In this document: in pieces, positions 46,496 through 56,571 of the stretch | Layout: each line of letters starts with the position of its first letter | Position numbering within the stretch: position 1 is the stretch's first letter | Assembly (NCBI GenBank): GCA_021904315.1 | Contig: CM038912.1 | Span: forward strand, 13,541,061 to 13,605,060 | Origin: Sphagnum magellanicum | Lineage: Eukaryota; Streptophyta; Sphagnopsida; Sphagnales; Sphagnaceae | Reading direction: 5' to 3' | DNA: 64,000 nt | Position numbers and translations under genes: made by a program | The notes under the pieces: generated by a model | The model's input: only the letters and a program-made list of their open reading frames with translations | Told to the model about the DNA's origin: nothing | Database searches by the model: none

Positions 46496-47405
46496 TGTCA
46501 TAACCCTAGCCTTAGGATTGCGACCAAGGCAAAAGGGGCTTGCAAGGGTGTGGGCCAAAACTAAGCCTGGGAGTCACATTCTCATGCCTTCGAGAGTGCA
46601 AAAGAGTGTGAGGGAAAGAATTCTCACACTCCCAAATGAACTCCCATGTTGGGAGTTGGAGTCTCGGTGGACTCCCGAATGTTCAGAAAGCGATTGCAAG
46701 GGTCAAAACCCAATGGCTTGAGGAGTTCTTTATATCATTGGAAAGATATTGAAACTTAAATGTCTAAAATGGGCTACCCATTTGGACATCTGAAACATAA
46801 GTTATGGCTAAAAGAAAGGTCGGAAGTCAAATTGGCAATTTGACTCTCGACCACTAAAAGTCAGGAATCACCCCGATTTCCTTGTGTGCAGGTGGCTTGC
46901 AACATACCGTTGGAAAGCTCTTGACGAAAATTACAACTTTGTTTTAGGCCTCGTCTTAATTGGAAGTTTGCACAAAAAACTATGGGGCCCCAAAGTTGTG
47001 GGAATCCCAACTTTGGCAATTTCGGGACTCCCACTTGGGAGTCTCGGGACAAAGTGCCATTTGGATGTGAACCTCGTGGAAAGGCACAAAATATATTATA
47101 AGGGAAAAGGTGGTGCGTTTCCCCAAGTCTAGGTCGTGGTGAGTCTTGTGAATTCGAGTTGCCCGTGGTTCGTCCTAGCACCAAAAGTGCTCCAATTATG
47201 CACTAACAACCTTGTGTTGGTTTTGTGTAAGTTAGTGTGAGTAGTTGATGCTTATCACTTTTCCTAGTCCCATCCCAAAGCTTTAGCACGCCCCTCTACC
47301 CCTTAAAGTGCTACGAGCCAGGGAGCGTGCCTTGACTCCTTGCTCTTCCGGTGTTTTCAGTTTAGATTCACATTTGAGTCCGTTAAGGAGCTTGGGGGTG
47401 CGTCA
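46496..47405 (+). mobile_element. Solo gypsy LTR with TTCTA target duplication
   Basis: This 910-bp block starts TGTCATAACCCTAGCC and ends GGGGGTGCGTCA. It is the same family as the 3' LTR of E but lies in opposite orientation. TTCTA flanks it on both sides (46491-46495 and 47406-47410). With the LTR and one TTCTA copy set aside, E's protease frame is continuous across the site, confirming both borders. It represents a full element reduced to one LTR after inserting into E. Confidence 0.93.
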
Positions 47406-47410
47406 TTCTA

Positions 47411-48080
47411 ACTAGCCTATTGTGCCCTTCTATGAGCATGTTGTTACGAGTGATGAATCTGATTCCCAAAATGCAATCCATCCCCCCTAAGGTGGAAACC
47501 AACAAATCCACCTTTCCTTTTCAATTCCTTAGTTGAAGAGGCACATCTTTCGCTTGCCATGTGGTGGGATGGGGAACCCCATCCGCAAAGTGCACCTCAA
47601 TGGGTGCCTTGAGCTCCTCCAACTGGAGCTCCATTTTTTCGGCACTCTCTTGGGTTATGAAGTTGTGGGAAGCCCCTGTGTCGAAAAGACATAACACATC
47701 CCACTTGAAAAGCTTCCCTTTCAAGAAAATGAGGCAATTACATTCACCTTGGGCTAGGTTGGCGGTAAGGGCAATTACCTTAGAACCCCCATTTTTTGGT
47801 TTGGGTTTGGGGCAATCTTTGGAGTAATGCCCCACTTCATTGCAATTAAAACATGCTCCTTTAAGCTTCCCACTAGCATCTCCTTTGGGTTGGCCCCCTT
47901 TGAAAGGAACCCCTTTCTTAATGAAACTTCCTTCGGGTTTGAAACCCGAGCCTTGAAATTGTTTGGGCCTTTCCCCTTTGGAGGTATCTTGCCCTCAACT
48001 CCATTCCCCTTCATGGCATGCCTTCTTGTGAGGGAACTTGTTATCCTTCTTGAACCCGAGTTTTTCACCCCGTCCCACAT
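47411..48080 (-). pseudogene. Gypsy E: end of gag and protease
   Basis: In one frame the minus strand gives a Lys/Gly-rich gag tail, the zinc knuckle CFNCNEVGHYSKDC (CX2CX4HX4C), then KPKPKNGGSKVIALTANLAQ. The aspartic protease motif LFDTGASHNFI follows with the D-T-G triplet intact (47521-47835). VEVHFADG-like and LGGMDCILG-like text continues to the solo LTR. A stop interrupts the gag tail near 47995. The N-terminal part of gag is gone because the element is cut at about 48080. Confidence 0.88.
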
Positions 48081-48787
48081 CCGACAACGGAAGAGAATTT
48101 GTGTCTAAGAAGTTTGATGCATTTCTTGCGGAATGTGGAATTCAATGACAAACAAGTGCACCCTATTCCCCACAACAAAATGGTGTTGTGGAATCTGCCA
48201 ATAGAACCATCATGGAATGTGCAAGAAACATGATTTTTGCACAAGGGTTGGAATTTGAATTTTGGGGCAAAGTGGTGAACACCACAACAAAATGGTGTTG
48301 TGAAATGTGCTAATAGAACCATCATGGAATGTGCAAGAAGCATGATTTTTGCACAAGGGTTGGAATTTGAATTTTGGGGCAAAGTGGTGAACACGACGGT
48401 ATACATCAAAAATCGATGTCTAACCAAGGCTCTTGATTCCAATACCCCTCAAGAAGCGTGGAGTGGTAAGAAACCCGATGTGTCTCATTTGAGAATCTTT
48501 GGTTGTAAAACCTTTACACATGTCCCTGATGAGGAGAGGACCAAATTAGAGTCAAGTCCATGCCTTGTGTGTTTTAAAGATATTATGAAGGCACCAAAGT
48601 GTATCGCTTGATGTGTGTAGAAACCAAGAGAATCATCAAAAGTAGAAATGTTGTGTTCATTGAAGGGCCAAAGGATATAGGTTGTGTGTTCCATCTCGAA
48701 AAAGAAGAAAATGTAATTGTGTATGAAGAAGTTGAAGGACAAGAACCATTAACCTTTGGTCGAGATACACTTTTGAATGAAACATGA
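48081..48787 (+). pseudogene. Copia B: integrase, with 112-bp duplication
   Basis: Reading begins at the second catalytic Asp and passes the NGVVESANRTI block, where the catalytic Glu is present. It then repeats 112 bp (units beginning at 48171 and 48283). Because 112 is not a multiple of three, the duplication shifts frame. The frame at 48300-48611 continues with FWGKVVNTTVYIKNRCLTKA, DVSHLRIFGC and a further shift near 48580. The linker follows to the stop at about 48787. Confidence 0.88.
48171..48394. repeat. Tandem duplication of 112 bp inside copia B integrase
   Basis: The segment starting CACAACAAAATGGTGTTGTG at 48171 recurs at 48283 with a few substitutions (for example GTGGAATCTGCC versus GTGAAATGTGCT). 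Copia A and F have one copy, so the duplication is specific to B. Confidence 0.9.
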
Positions 48788-49807
48788 ATGGAAGGTGTGC
48801 AAAGTGAATCCACACCAAGTTCTTCATTGGAAGAAGAATTTGTTATTTCAAATGATAACCCATCTAGTGAACCTTCACAAGATGTGCCAAGGGAAAGACC
48901 TCAAAGGCAACGAAGGGAATGTTCTTGGGATTGGTGGATTACTACCAAGGAGGTGGAACGCGCCACCATTGCATTTTTGGAGGAGCCCCAAAATATTGAA
49001 GAAGCATTGACATGTGAAAATTCCAAGGAGTGGGAGTGTGCGATGCAAGAAGAATATGATTCCCTAATGACAAATAACGCATGGACTTTGGTACCACTTC
49101 TCGTTGGTAGGAAACCCATTTCTTGTAAAGTGGTGATCAAAATCAAACAAGGCGCAAATGGGGAGATGGAACACTACAAGACCATATTAATGGCAAGAGG
49201 TTTTACCCAAACCTACGGAGTGGATTACAATGAAACTTTTGCACCTGTCGCAAAGTTTACATCTATTCGTTGTATTCTTGCATTGGTGGCCTTGGAAGAC
49301 ATGGAGATTCATTAAATGGACATGAAAACTGCATTTTGCAATGGCGAGCTTGAAAAGGAGATTTACATGGAACAACCTGAAGGGTTTGTGCACCAAGGAA
49401 GTGAACATCTTGTGTGTAAGCTTCACAAGTCCTTGTATGGTTTGAAACAATCTCCAAGGGCATGGAATCAAAAGTTAGATGCGTTTCTCAAAAACATTGA
49501 ATTTATGAGGAGTGAGGCCGATTTTAGTGTGTACGTTGCACAAGTGGGAGATGTGAAGTTTTTCATTGTGGTCTATGTGGATGACTTCATTTTGGTGTGC
49601 AACGATCAAAACAAACTTTTGCAAATCAAAGAGGAACTAACTCAAAAGTTTGAAATGAAGGACCTGGGGGAGTTGCATTTCTTTTTGGGGATGGAGGTGG
49701 AAAGGAATCATGATGAACGACTCTTACGCATCAACCAAATCAAATACCTCAAGGAAATATTGAAGCATTTTGGAATGGAGGAATGTAAGCCCATTAGAGT
49801 TCCATGA
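48788..49807 (+). pseudogene. Copia B: linker and reverse transcriptase
   Basis: 48788-49315 holds the Ser/Pro/Glu-rich linker, RPQRQRRECSWDWW, NNAWTLVPLLVGRKPISCKV and ARGFTQTYGVDYNETFAPV. A TAA stands where copia A has Gln (CAA), within the EIHQMD motif. 49316-49807 then gives FCNGELEKEIYMEQPEGFVH, LYGLKQSPRAW, the intact YVDD motif (FIVVYVDDFILV) and LGELHFFLGMEVER. The frame ends at a TGA near 49807. The T5 run at about 49682 keeps the frame that copia A has lost. Confidence 0.92.
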
Positions 49808-50530
49808 TCAATCCCAAAGTGAAGTTACAAAGGAATGCGAATGGAAATGATGAATCAAAAGGATTTCCATATCAACAAGTGGTTGGGACCTTGATGTATG
49901 CCATGTTGTGCACACGTCTCGACTTGGCATACCCAATAAGTGTGTTGAGTCAACACATGGCTAACCCTAGCATGGAGCATTGGATGGCCATCAAAGGAAT
50001 CTTTCGATATTTGCAAGGTATGTTGCAAATGAAATTACAATTTGGTACAACACCATCCAAGGAAGTGCTTGGATATTGTGATGTGGATTTGGGTGGTGAT
50101 CTTGAAGATAGGAGGTCCACCATAGGGTTTGTTTTCATGATCGGAGGTGGAGCCATTTCTTGGAGTAGCAAACAACAACCTACAACAACATTGTCCACCA
50201 CTGAGGCGGAATACATGGCGAACACGCAAGCCACAAAAGAAACCATATGGATAACAAAATTGATGATGGATTTAGGATACATGGAAGAAAAGAAAATGAT
50301 GGTGATTTGATGCGACAATCAAGGTGGGATATCATTAACCAAGAATCCCACTCACCACGCACGAACAAAACACATTGATGTACAATGTTTTAACATCATT
50401 TTGTTCGAAAACAAGTTGAAAATGGAGAAATTCGATTTTGAATATTGTCCAACATAACACATGGTGGCAAATGTCCTTACCAAGGCATTATCCAAAAAAT
50501 GACATCATAAGTTGATAAACATGTTCGGAT
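49804..50530 (+). pseudogene. Copia B: RNase H
   Basis: Text runs PKVKLQRNANGNDESKGFPY, LMYAMLCTRLDLAYPISVLS, the first catalytic Asp (YCDVDLGGD) and Glu (STTEAEYMA). A TGA at 50308-50310, probably from CGA, follows. Beyond it the third Asp is kept (CDNQGGIS), with HHARTKHIDVQ and LTKALSKK before the LTR. All three acidic residues survive although the frame does not. Confidence 0.9.
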
Positions 50531-50552
50531 TAGAAACTTCATAGAGTGAGAG

Positions 50553-50991
50553 TGTTAGAAATACTATTCGTTTCTAATTCTCAATGTTGATGAATGTGTT
50601 AAACATTCATCAAAAGGATGAATAGTATTCACACCCTTATAATAGTTAGGTTAAGTTGAATAGTGGTGGCTAGGGTTTGGAAATGGAGGCTACTTAGGGT
50701 TTTGTGGCGGCTAGGGTTAGGTGACGGCTAAGTTAGGGTTAAGTGGCAACTACTTTAAGTTTAGGAGATAGTATATATTGGAGTGGTTTTGAGTTGTCTT
50801 TCATTCTCTCCTTTCATGGTTTTGAATGCACGTAGAACCTTCAAGCCTTGTTAATAGTTGCAAGCCATAGTTTTGTGATTGCAGCATTTGAAACATACAA
50901 CCTTTGTGATTTCTTGTTAAGTAATACGATTGATCCATTTCATGAACCTTGAATGTTTCATTTCTTGCTTGTTTTCAAGTTATTTCCAATA
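50553..50991 (+). repeat. 3' LTR of copia B
   Basis: 439 bp, beginning TGTTAGAAATACTATTCG and ending TTATTTCCAATA. A purine-rich AGAGTGAGAG precedes it as a degraded polypurine tract. TTAGGGTT-type words lie at 50690-50760. Like copia A it ends in ATA where the solo LTR at 7786 ends in ACA. Confidence 0.92.
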
Positions 50992-51831
50992 TAATCACAT
51001 CTCATGCCCCCGGGAGTGTAGGAGAATGTGAGGGAATGAACCCACACACTCCCAAGTGGGCTCCCACTTTAAAAATTGGAGTCCCGATGGACTCCCATAT
51101 TTTCAGAGAGCAATTTCAAGGGTCAAAACTCATTAAATTAAAGAGTTTCTTGTATCATTGAAAAGATCTTGAAATGTAAATGTCTGAAATGGGCTCGCAT
51201 GACCCATTTGAATCCTTAAACACAAGTTATGGCCAAAAAAAAGGTTGATAATCAAAGTGCCAATTTGACTACTGACCACTAAAAGTTGAGAATCGCCCTA
51301 ATTTACTTGCATGCAAATGACATGCCACATATTGTTGGAAAGATCTTGATAAGGGCTACAACTTTGCTTTAGACCTCACCTCAATTGGCGTACGCAAAAA
51401 AATTTATGGGCTTCCAAAGTTACAAGAGGTCCAATTTTGGGAATTTTAAGATTCTTGAGTTGAGAATCTTGGGATAAAATGACATTTGGGTGCAACCCCC
51501 ATGGCCATGCATAGAGAATAATATAAGGGGGAAGGTGGTGGCTTCCCCCAAGTCCGGGCCATGGTGAATCTTATGAGTCTATGTATGTCTATGGGTCGTC
51601 CATGCATCAAAAGTGCTCCAACTACACTAACCAACTTGTTGTTTAGTTTGTGTACGTCCGTGTGAATAATTGACTCGCTTGTCATTTGTCCTAATCCCCA
51701 TTCAAGAGCTCCAACATGTACGCCTCTTTTCCCACTGAAATGTTGCGAACTAAAGAACGTATTGTAACTCCTTTCATTGTTTTACCTTTGGACTTGTAGT
51801 TGTGTTTGTCAAAGAGTTTGGGGGTGCATCA
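50992..51831 (+). repeat. Truncated gypsy LTR abutting copia B
   Basis: Starting ATCACATCTCATGCCCCCGG the sequence follows the solo gypsy LTR from roughly its 120th base to its end (GGGGGTGCATCA at 51831). The first part is absent, and copia B's LTR stands exactly where it should be. The simplest reading is that B inserted into this LTR and the left part was lost with B's 5' half. It is more diverged than the copies at 41743 and 46496. Confidence 0.85.
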
Positions 51832-52457
51832 CAACAGCTCTAAAAATAACTGTGAAATATGGTTCACAACTAAGCATAACACTACAAGGACCTTCATAGT
51901 AAATTGACCTCATGGATACAAGGCTATGCATAGTAGTGAGACAACCTTAATAATAAACTGAAGTCATGGATACAATGGGGTAGGTGGACATTCTACAACC
52001 TACAATATTGCCATTGTTGCACCAAATTCAAATCCAAATGCAAGATGAAAAACTATGGCACCATGAACAAATAACTAGCCCATTGAAATGACATGTTAAT
52101 TTGCCCCTGCTCAAAGTGTCATGGATGTAGGCGACAGGTGTCCATAACAACCATTCAAACACACTTGATACAACATGGAAGACACCCCTATGTATGTTTG
52201 GAAAGGACATGGGGACCACAATTCTTTTGATGAAGAATGGGTAACAACTGTAACTTGCCTTACTATGGCAATAATTGAAAGGTGTTTAACTTTGTAAGGG
52301 GTGGGAGGGTAGTTGGATAGAGGCATAGACATGGAATGGATCTTGGTGAATGTTTTTGCAAGGGAAAACCTTACACTAAGATCAATGTTAAGGCTGCCCA
52401 TAAACATAGCTGAAGAGGTGCAATGCCCGTACAAGATGTTAAAATTTGTAGCAACAA
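51832..52457. other. Non-coding stretch before the TNP2 remnant
   Basis: No gene recognised. CACTACAAGGACC near 51876 resembles a CACTA terminus (CACTACAAGAAA is a common type). It could be the left end of the element that carries the transposase remnant, but no partner end was identified. Confidence 0.35.
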
Positions 52458-53840
52458 GTGCAACACAAAGGTTCCCTTGAAGAAGATGGTCTTACATTGC
52501 AAGACCAAGACTTGGGTATAAGTGATGATGAGGGAAAACTTGCATTACAAGAAGTAGACCTAGGTGTCGGAAAAGATGTTGTAATGGACGGTTTAGATGT
52601 TTTACAAAATGTTTATATACCACTTTACGTTGGTGCAAGGTGCAACAAACTTACAGGGATATTGGTGCTGATGAATATGTGCACCATACATGGTTGTTCT
52701 AATAAATTTGTGGATGACTTGTTTTCTATATTGCATAAATCTTTGTTGCATGTGGACAACTATTTATTTAGCAACATGCATGGTGCCAAAACTTTGACAC
52801 AACAAATTGGCTTGAAATACAAACAAATCCATGCATGCATTTATGGATGCATATTGTATAATGGAGAATATGCAAATTTCACTCACTGCCCAAAATGTGG
52901 GAAGGAAAGGTACAAACATGCTAAATGGGCAGAGGTACCCATGAAGATTTTATGCCATTTCCCCCTAATCCCATCACTAAAATGGATGTATCGGTCTTAC
53001 ACCATGTCATAATTACTACAATGGCATGTGGAGAATAAGAGCATGGATGGGTTGGTGCACCATGTTGCAAATAGCATGGGCACACATAGATGAAACATGG
53101 CCAAATTTTGCAAATGAGCCCCGAAATTTGATGTTGGCAATTTCCACATATGGCTTCAATCCATTTTTTGAGAAGTTATGCCAATGGTCCACTCGGCCCA
53201 TGTACATTTTTCTTTATAATTTACTGCCATGGTTGGTGACATAGCAATTTCTCATGTTAGTTTCACTAATTATATCAGGGAAGGAAAGTGTTAACATGAA
53301 CAACATTGATGTATTTCTTACTCCACTTTTGGAGGAGTTGAAGACAATTTGGATGCCCAATGTCCAAGCATTAGATTTTGCCACAATAGAGGAGCATCAT
53401 TCTTTCAATCTTTGTGCCATGGTCATGTGGACCATCAATGCTTTGCAAGGGTATGGCTTGTTATTCAAATATATTGCACCAAGGATATATTGTTTGTCCT
53501 AAATGTGGGCCAAAAACCACATGTTGGCATTCATCAATCTTGAGGAAGGCGATGTATATGGGCCATCATAGGTGGCTTTGATGTAGTCATCCATACTGAT
53601 TACCACAATTCAAGAATGTTTTTAATGTGCATCTTAAAGAAAAGGGTGAACCTCCCATAATAACGGGCCATGAAGTGGAAACAAAGGGCATGGAGACCAA
53701 ACATTGGATTGGAGAAGGGGGATGACCAAGGTCTATAAATGACCCTTCCAAGGTCCATGGGGTGAAATGAAGGTCTATTCTATGACCTACCCTATTTCAA
53801 GTACACAAATTATGTTAATTGCCCTCCCAAAATTGTGTAA
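52458..53840 (+). pseudogene. CACTA transposase TNP2 remnant
   Basis: The plus strand carries typical text of the En/Spm transposase TNP2 across at least three frames. 52458-53012 has LLHVDNYLFSNMHGAKTLTQ, YKQIHACIYGCILYNGEY, CPKCGKERYKHAKW and VPMKILCHFPLIPSLKWMYR. 53026-53244 has DETWPNFANEPRNLMLAIST, YGFNPFFEK and FLYNLLPWLVT. 53254-53502 has NNIDVFLTPLLEELKTIW and MWTINALQGYGLL. Further eroded blocks (MGHHRWL, GEPPIITGHEVE, RSIL-DLPYFKY) reach about 53840. The C-terminal half is missing. TNP2 would cut and join CACTA ends; this copy cannot be functional. Confidence 0.85.
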
Positions 53841-54334
53841 GAGTTGTGAATAGGTGGCAACAAAGTTGACAAGAAGTTTTAATTAAGTTGTAGCATACAT
53901 ATAAGTTGGATAACATTCCTTTCTACAACTAATGTTACTATAGTTACATTTTCATAGTTGTAATATGGTTTTGCAAATATCAATATAGTTGCAATGAAGT
54001 TGTGTAAAGGAACCAAGGCCAACTATTATTAATTAGCTAAATCAATTTGAATTGATGGATTATGGTAGGATTTGTTGATCAGGCATTGCTTAGACATTAT
54101 GCATGTCAAAAAAAATGCATGTGAAAAGGTAATTCAAACCCTTGTGGCGAAAAGGAAAACAAGGAGGTGGGGCAAAACTTGGAGGTGCAAAACCTACACC
54201 TACACGTATGGGTAACCCACAACCCACAAAACCCATCACAGTGGATGATGTTGCATGTCAATTATGTGCTAAATGAAAGCGAGCTCTCAACTTTCCAAAG
54301 TCGATTTACATCCATAAAGGTACCATCCGAATAT
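53841..54334. other. Non-coding stretch with AGTTGCA motifs
   Basis: Several ATAGTTGCA/AGTTGTAAT words at 53890-54010 resemble the subterminal repeats of other CACTA elements in the window. This supports a CACTA origin for the TNP2 remnant. A short basic frame near 54140 is not interpretable. Confidence 0.4.
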
Positions 54335-54785
54335 TATTGGAAACAACTTGAAAATAAACAAGAAATGAAAGATTCAAGGTTCATAAAATGGAACAATTGT
54401 ATTAACTAACAAGAAGATTACTAAGGTTGTACGCTTCAAATGCTACAATCACAAAACTATGACTTACAACAAATAACAAAGCTTGAAGGTTCTATGTGCA
54501 CTCAAAAACCATGAAAGGAAATAATGAAAGACTACTCAAAACCACTCAATTATATACTATCTCCTAACCCTAAAGTAGCCGCCACTTAACCCTAACCTAG
54601 CCGCCACCAAACCTTAACCCTAATCACCACCTAACCCTAACCCTAGCTGCCACCAAGCCTTAATTAGTTTCCACTTTTAAACCCTAACCTAACTACTACA
54701 AGGATGTGAATACTATTCATCCTTTTGATGAATGTTTAACACGTTCATCAATATTGAAAATTAGAAACAAATAACATTTCTAACA
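54335..54785 (-). repeat. 3' LTR of copia C
   Basis: 451 bp, same family as the copia A LTRs. On the minus strand it starts TGTTAGAAATGTTATTTG and ends GTTTCCAATA. CCCTAA-bearing units lie at 54575-54665. A degraded polypurine tract, CTTCATAGAATGGGAA on the minus strand, abuts it at 54786-54801. Confidence 0.92.
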
Positions 54786-55415
54786 TTCCCATTCTATGAA
54801 GTTTTTAATTCAAACATGGTTATCAATTTGTTATGTGATGTTTTTGGTAATGCCTTAGTAAGCACATCCACCACCATGTCCTCTATTGAATAATATTCGA
54901 AGGTAATTTCACCATTTTCAACTCGTTCTCGAACAAAATGATGTTGCACATCAATGTGCTTTGTTCAAGCATGTTGCATGGGATTCTTCATCAATGATAT
55001 TGCACCTTGGTTGTCACATCGAATCACCATTGCCTTTTTCTCTTTCATGTACCTTAATTCCTTCATGAGCTTTGTCATCCATATGGCTTCCTTGGTAGCT
55101 TGCGTACTTGCCATGTATTCGGCTTTAGTCATTAACAAAACGATTGTGGGTTGTTTTTTGCTACTCCAAGAAATGGCTTCACTTCATGAATACAAACCTT
55201 CTAGTGGATCTCCTATCCTCAAGGTCACCAGCCCAATCCACATCACAATATCCAACCAAATCTTGGGGTGGTAATCCTCCAAAGCGCAATTTGAATTGTA
55301 AAGTGCTTTGCAAGTATCGAAAAATGCACTTGACCACAATCCAATGTTTAAGCTTAGATTGGCCATGTGTTGACTCACCACGTATATTGGATATGCCAAA
55401 TCCGACTAAATACAC
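54786..55415 (-). pseudogene. Copia C: RNase H
   Basis: The frame 55179-55415 and its continuation give QHMANLSLN-like text, DLVGYCDVDWAGDLEDRRST with the first catalytic Asp, and then, across a frameshift near 55180, EAEYMA-type and CDNQGAI-type text toward the LTR (about 55010-55130). Several stops and shifts are present. Confidence 0.8.
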
Positions 55416-56230
55416 AACATGGCATACATCAAGGATCCCACAACTTGTTGATAAGGAACCTTCACCATCTCAACATCCTTGTTTTCATTCTTCTTCAACT
55501 TTGTTTTGGGATTAAGTGGCACTTCGATGGCTTTGCAATCCTCCATGCAAAAGCGTTTAAGAATGTCCTTGAAATATTTAATTTGGTTGATGTAAAGAAA
55601 ACATTGTGCACGATCCCTTTCCACTTGCATGCCAAGGAAGAAATGCAAGTCACCAAGATCTTTCATTTCCAACTTTTGAGAAAGTTTTTCCTTCATTTGC
55701 AAAAGCTTATCCTTATTATTGCACAACAAGATGAGATCATCCATGTATACGACAATGAAAAATTTGACATCTCCAACTTACGCAACGTACACACTAAAGT
55801 TCGCACCAATCTTCACAAATTCGATGTTTTTCAAAAAAACATTTAACTTTTGGTTCCAAGCCCTTGGATATTGTTTCAACCCATACAATGGCTTTTGAAG
55901 TTTACACACAAGATGTTCACCTTCTTGTATGAATCCTTTGGGTTGTTCCATGTAGATTTCCTTTTCGAGGTCACCATTGAGAAATGTGATTTTGGCGTCC
56001 ATTTGATGAATCTCCATCTCTTCAATGGCCGCTAGTGTAAGGATGTAACGGATTGACACAAAGTTTGCAATGGGTGCAAAAGTTTCATTGTAATTGACTC
56101 CAAATGTTTGGGTGAAACCTTTTGCCACAAGTCTAACCTTGTAACATTCAACTTCACCATTGACCCCATGTTTGATTTTGAACACCCATTTGCAAGAAAT
56201 TAGTTTCCTACCTTTAGGAAGTGGCACCAA
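55406..56230 (-). pseudogene. Copia C: reverse transcriptase with YMDD motif
   Basis: 55778-56230 has MVPLPKGRKLISCKWVFKIK, AKGFTQTFGVNYNETFAPIA, QMDAKITFLNGDLEKEIYME and LYGLKQYPRAW. 55406-55744 begins at the catalytic loop and continues LGDLHFFLGMQVERDRAQCF. The catalytic motif reads V-V-Y-M-D-D, where copia A and B have Y-V-D-D, a GTG-to-ATG change. A single stop (VYVA*) at 55778 separates the two stretches. Confidence 0.9.
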
Positions 56231-56258
56231 GGACCAAGTGTCATTGACAATAAGAGAG

Positions 56259-56556
56259 TGTTAACAAATAGGAGATCTACTCAAGTGCAAACATAAATCT
56301 TTATTGAAAGGAAACTACAACATAATGCTCACAACACAAAACATAACATCAAGAACTTTCCAAGGTTTTTGTGACATGAAATACACAAACTTGTGTAATG
56401 AAGAAAAGAGAACCAAACCATCAACACCAAGGTATTTAACTAAAAGACCAAACCAAAATAAGTAACGAAAGTAATTCAACCTTGTGAAAGTAACCTAGTT
56501 ACTTTCCTACTCCAGTAACTAATGAAACCTAACTAGTTGAGCTTGAATTCTCAACA
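56259..56556 (-). repeat. 3' LTR of copia D
   Basis: 298 bp. On the plus strand it begins TGTTAACAAATAGGAGATCT and ends TTGAATTCTCAACA. It lacks a short AACCACAAATAACC-like stretch present in the partner LTR at 61648. Confidence 0.95.
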
Positions 56557-56571
56557 CTCCCCCTCAAGCTC
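56557..56571 (-). promoter_or_regulatory. Polypurine tract of copia D
   Basis: The minus strand reads GAGCTTGAGGGGGAG directly before the LTR start TGTTGAG. It is a strong purine run in the expected place. Confidence 0.85.

Larger units (their letters stand above)
41743..48080 (-). mobile_element. Ty3/gypsy chromovirus E (5' end lost)
   Basis: The order on the minus strand is the end of gag with a zinc knuckle, protease, reverse transcriptase, RNase H, integrase, chromodomain, spacer, polypurine tract and 3' LTR. This is the Ty3/gypsy order, and the chromodomain marks a chromovirus. A solo LTR of the same family interrupts the protease-reverse transcriptase region. The 5' LTR and most of gag are missing because the sequence switches at about 48080 to copia B on the other strand. 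The left edge lies in the leader of copia F. Stops, frameshifts and changed catalytic residues mean it is inactive. Confidence 0.93.
48081..50991 (+). mobile_element. Copia fragment B (3' half plus 3' LTR)
   Basis: Plus-strand copia text starts abruptly inside the integrase at its second catalytic Asp (SDNGREFVSKKF). It runs through reverse transcriptase and RNase H to a 3' LTR at 50553-50991. The sequence is very close to copia A. The 5' LTR, leader, gag, protease and first third of integrase are missing. It is fused to gypsy E, which is on the other strand. Stops at 49315, 49807 and 50310 and a 112-bp duplication in integrase disable it. Confidence 0.93.
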
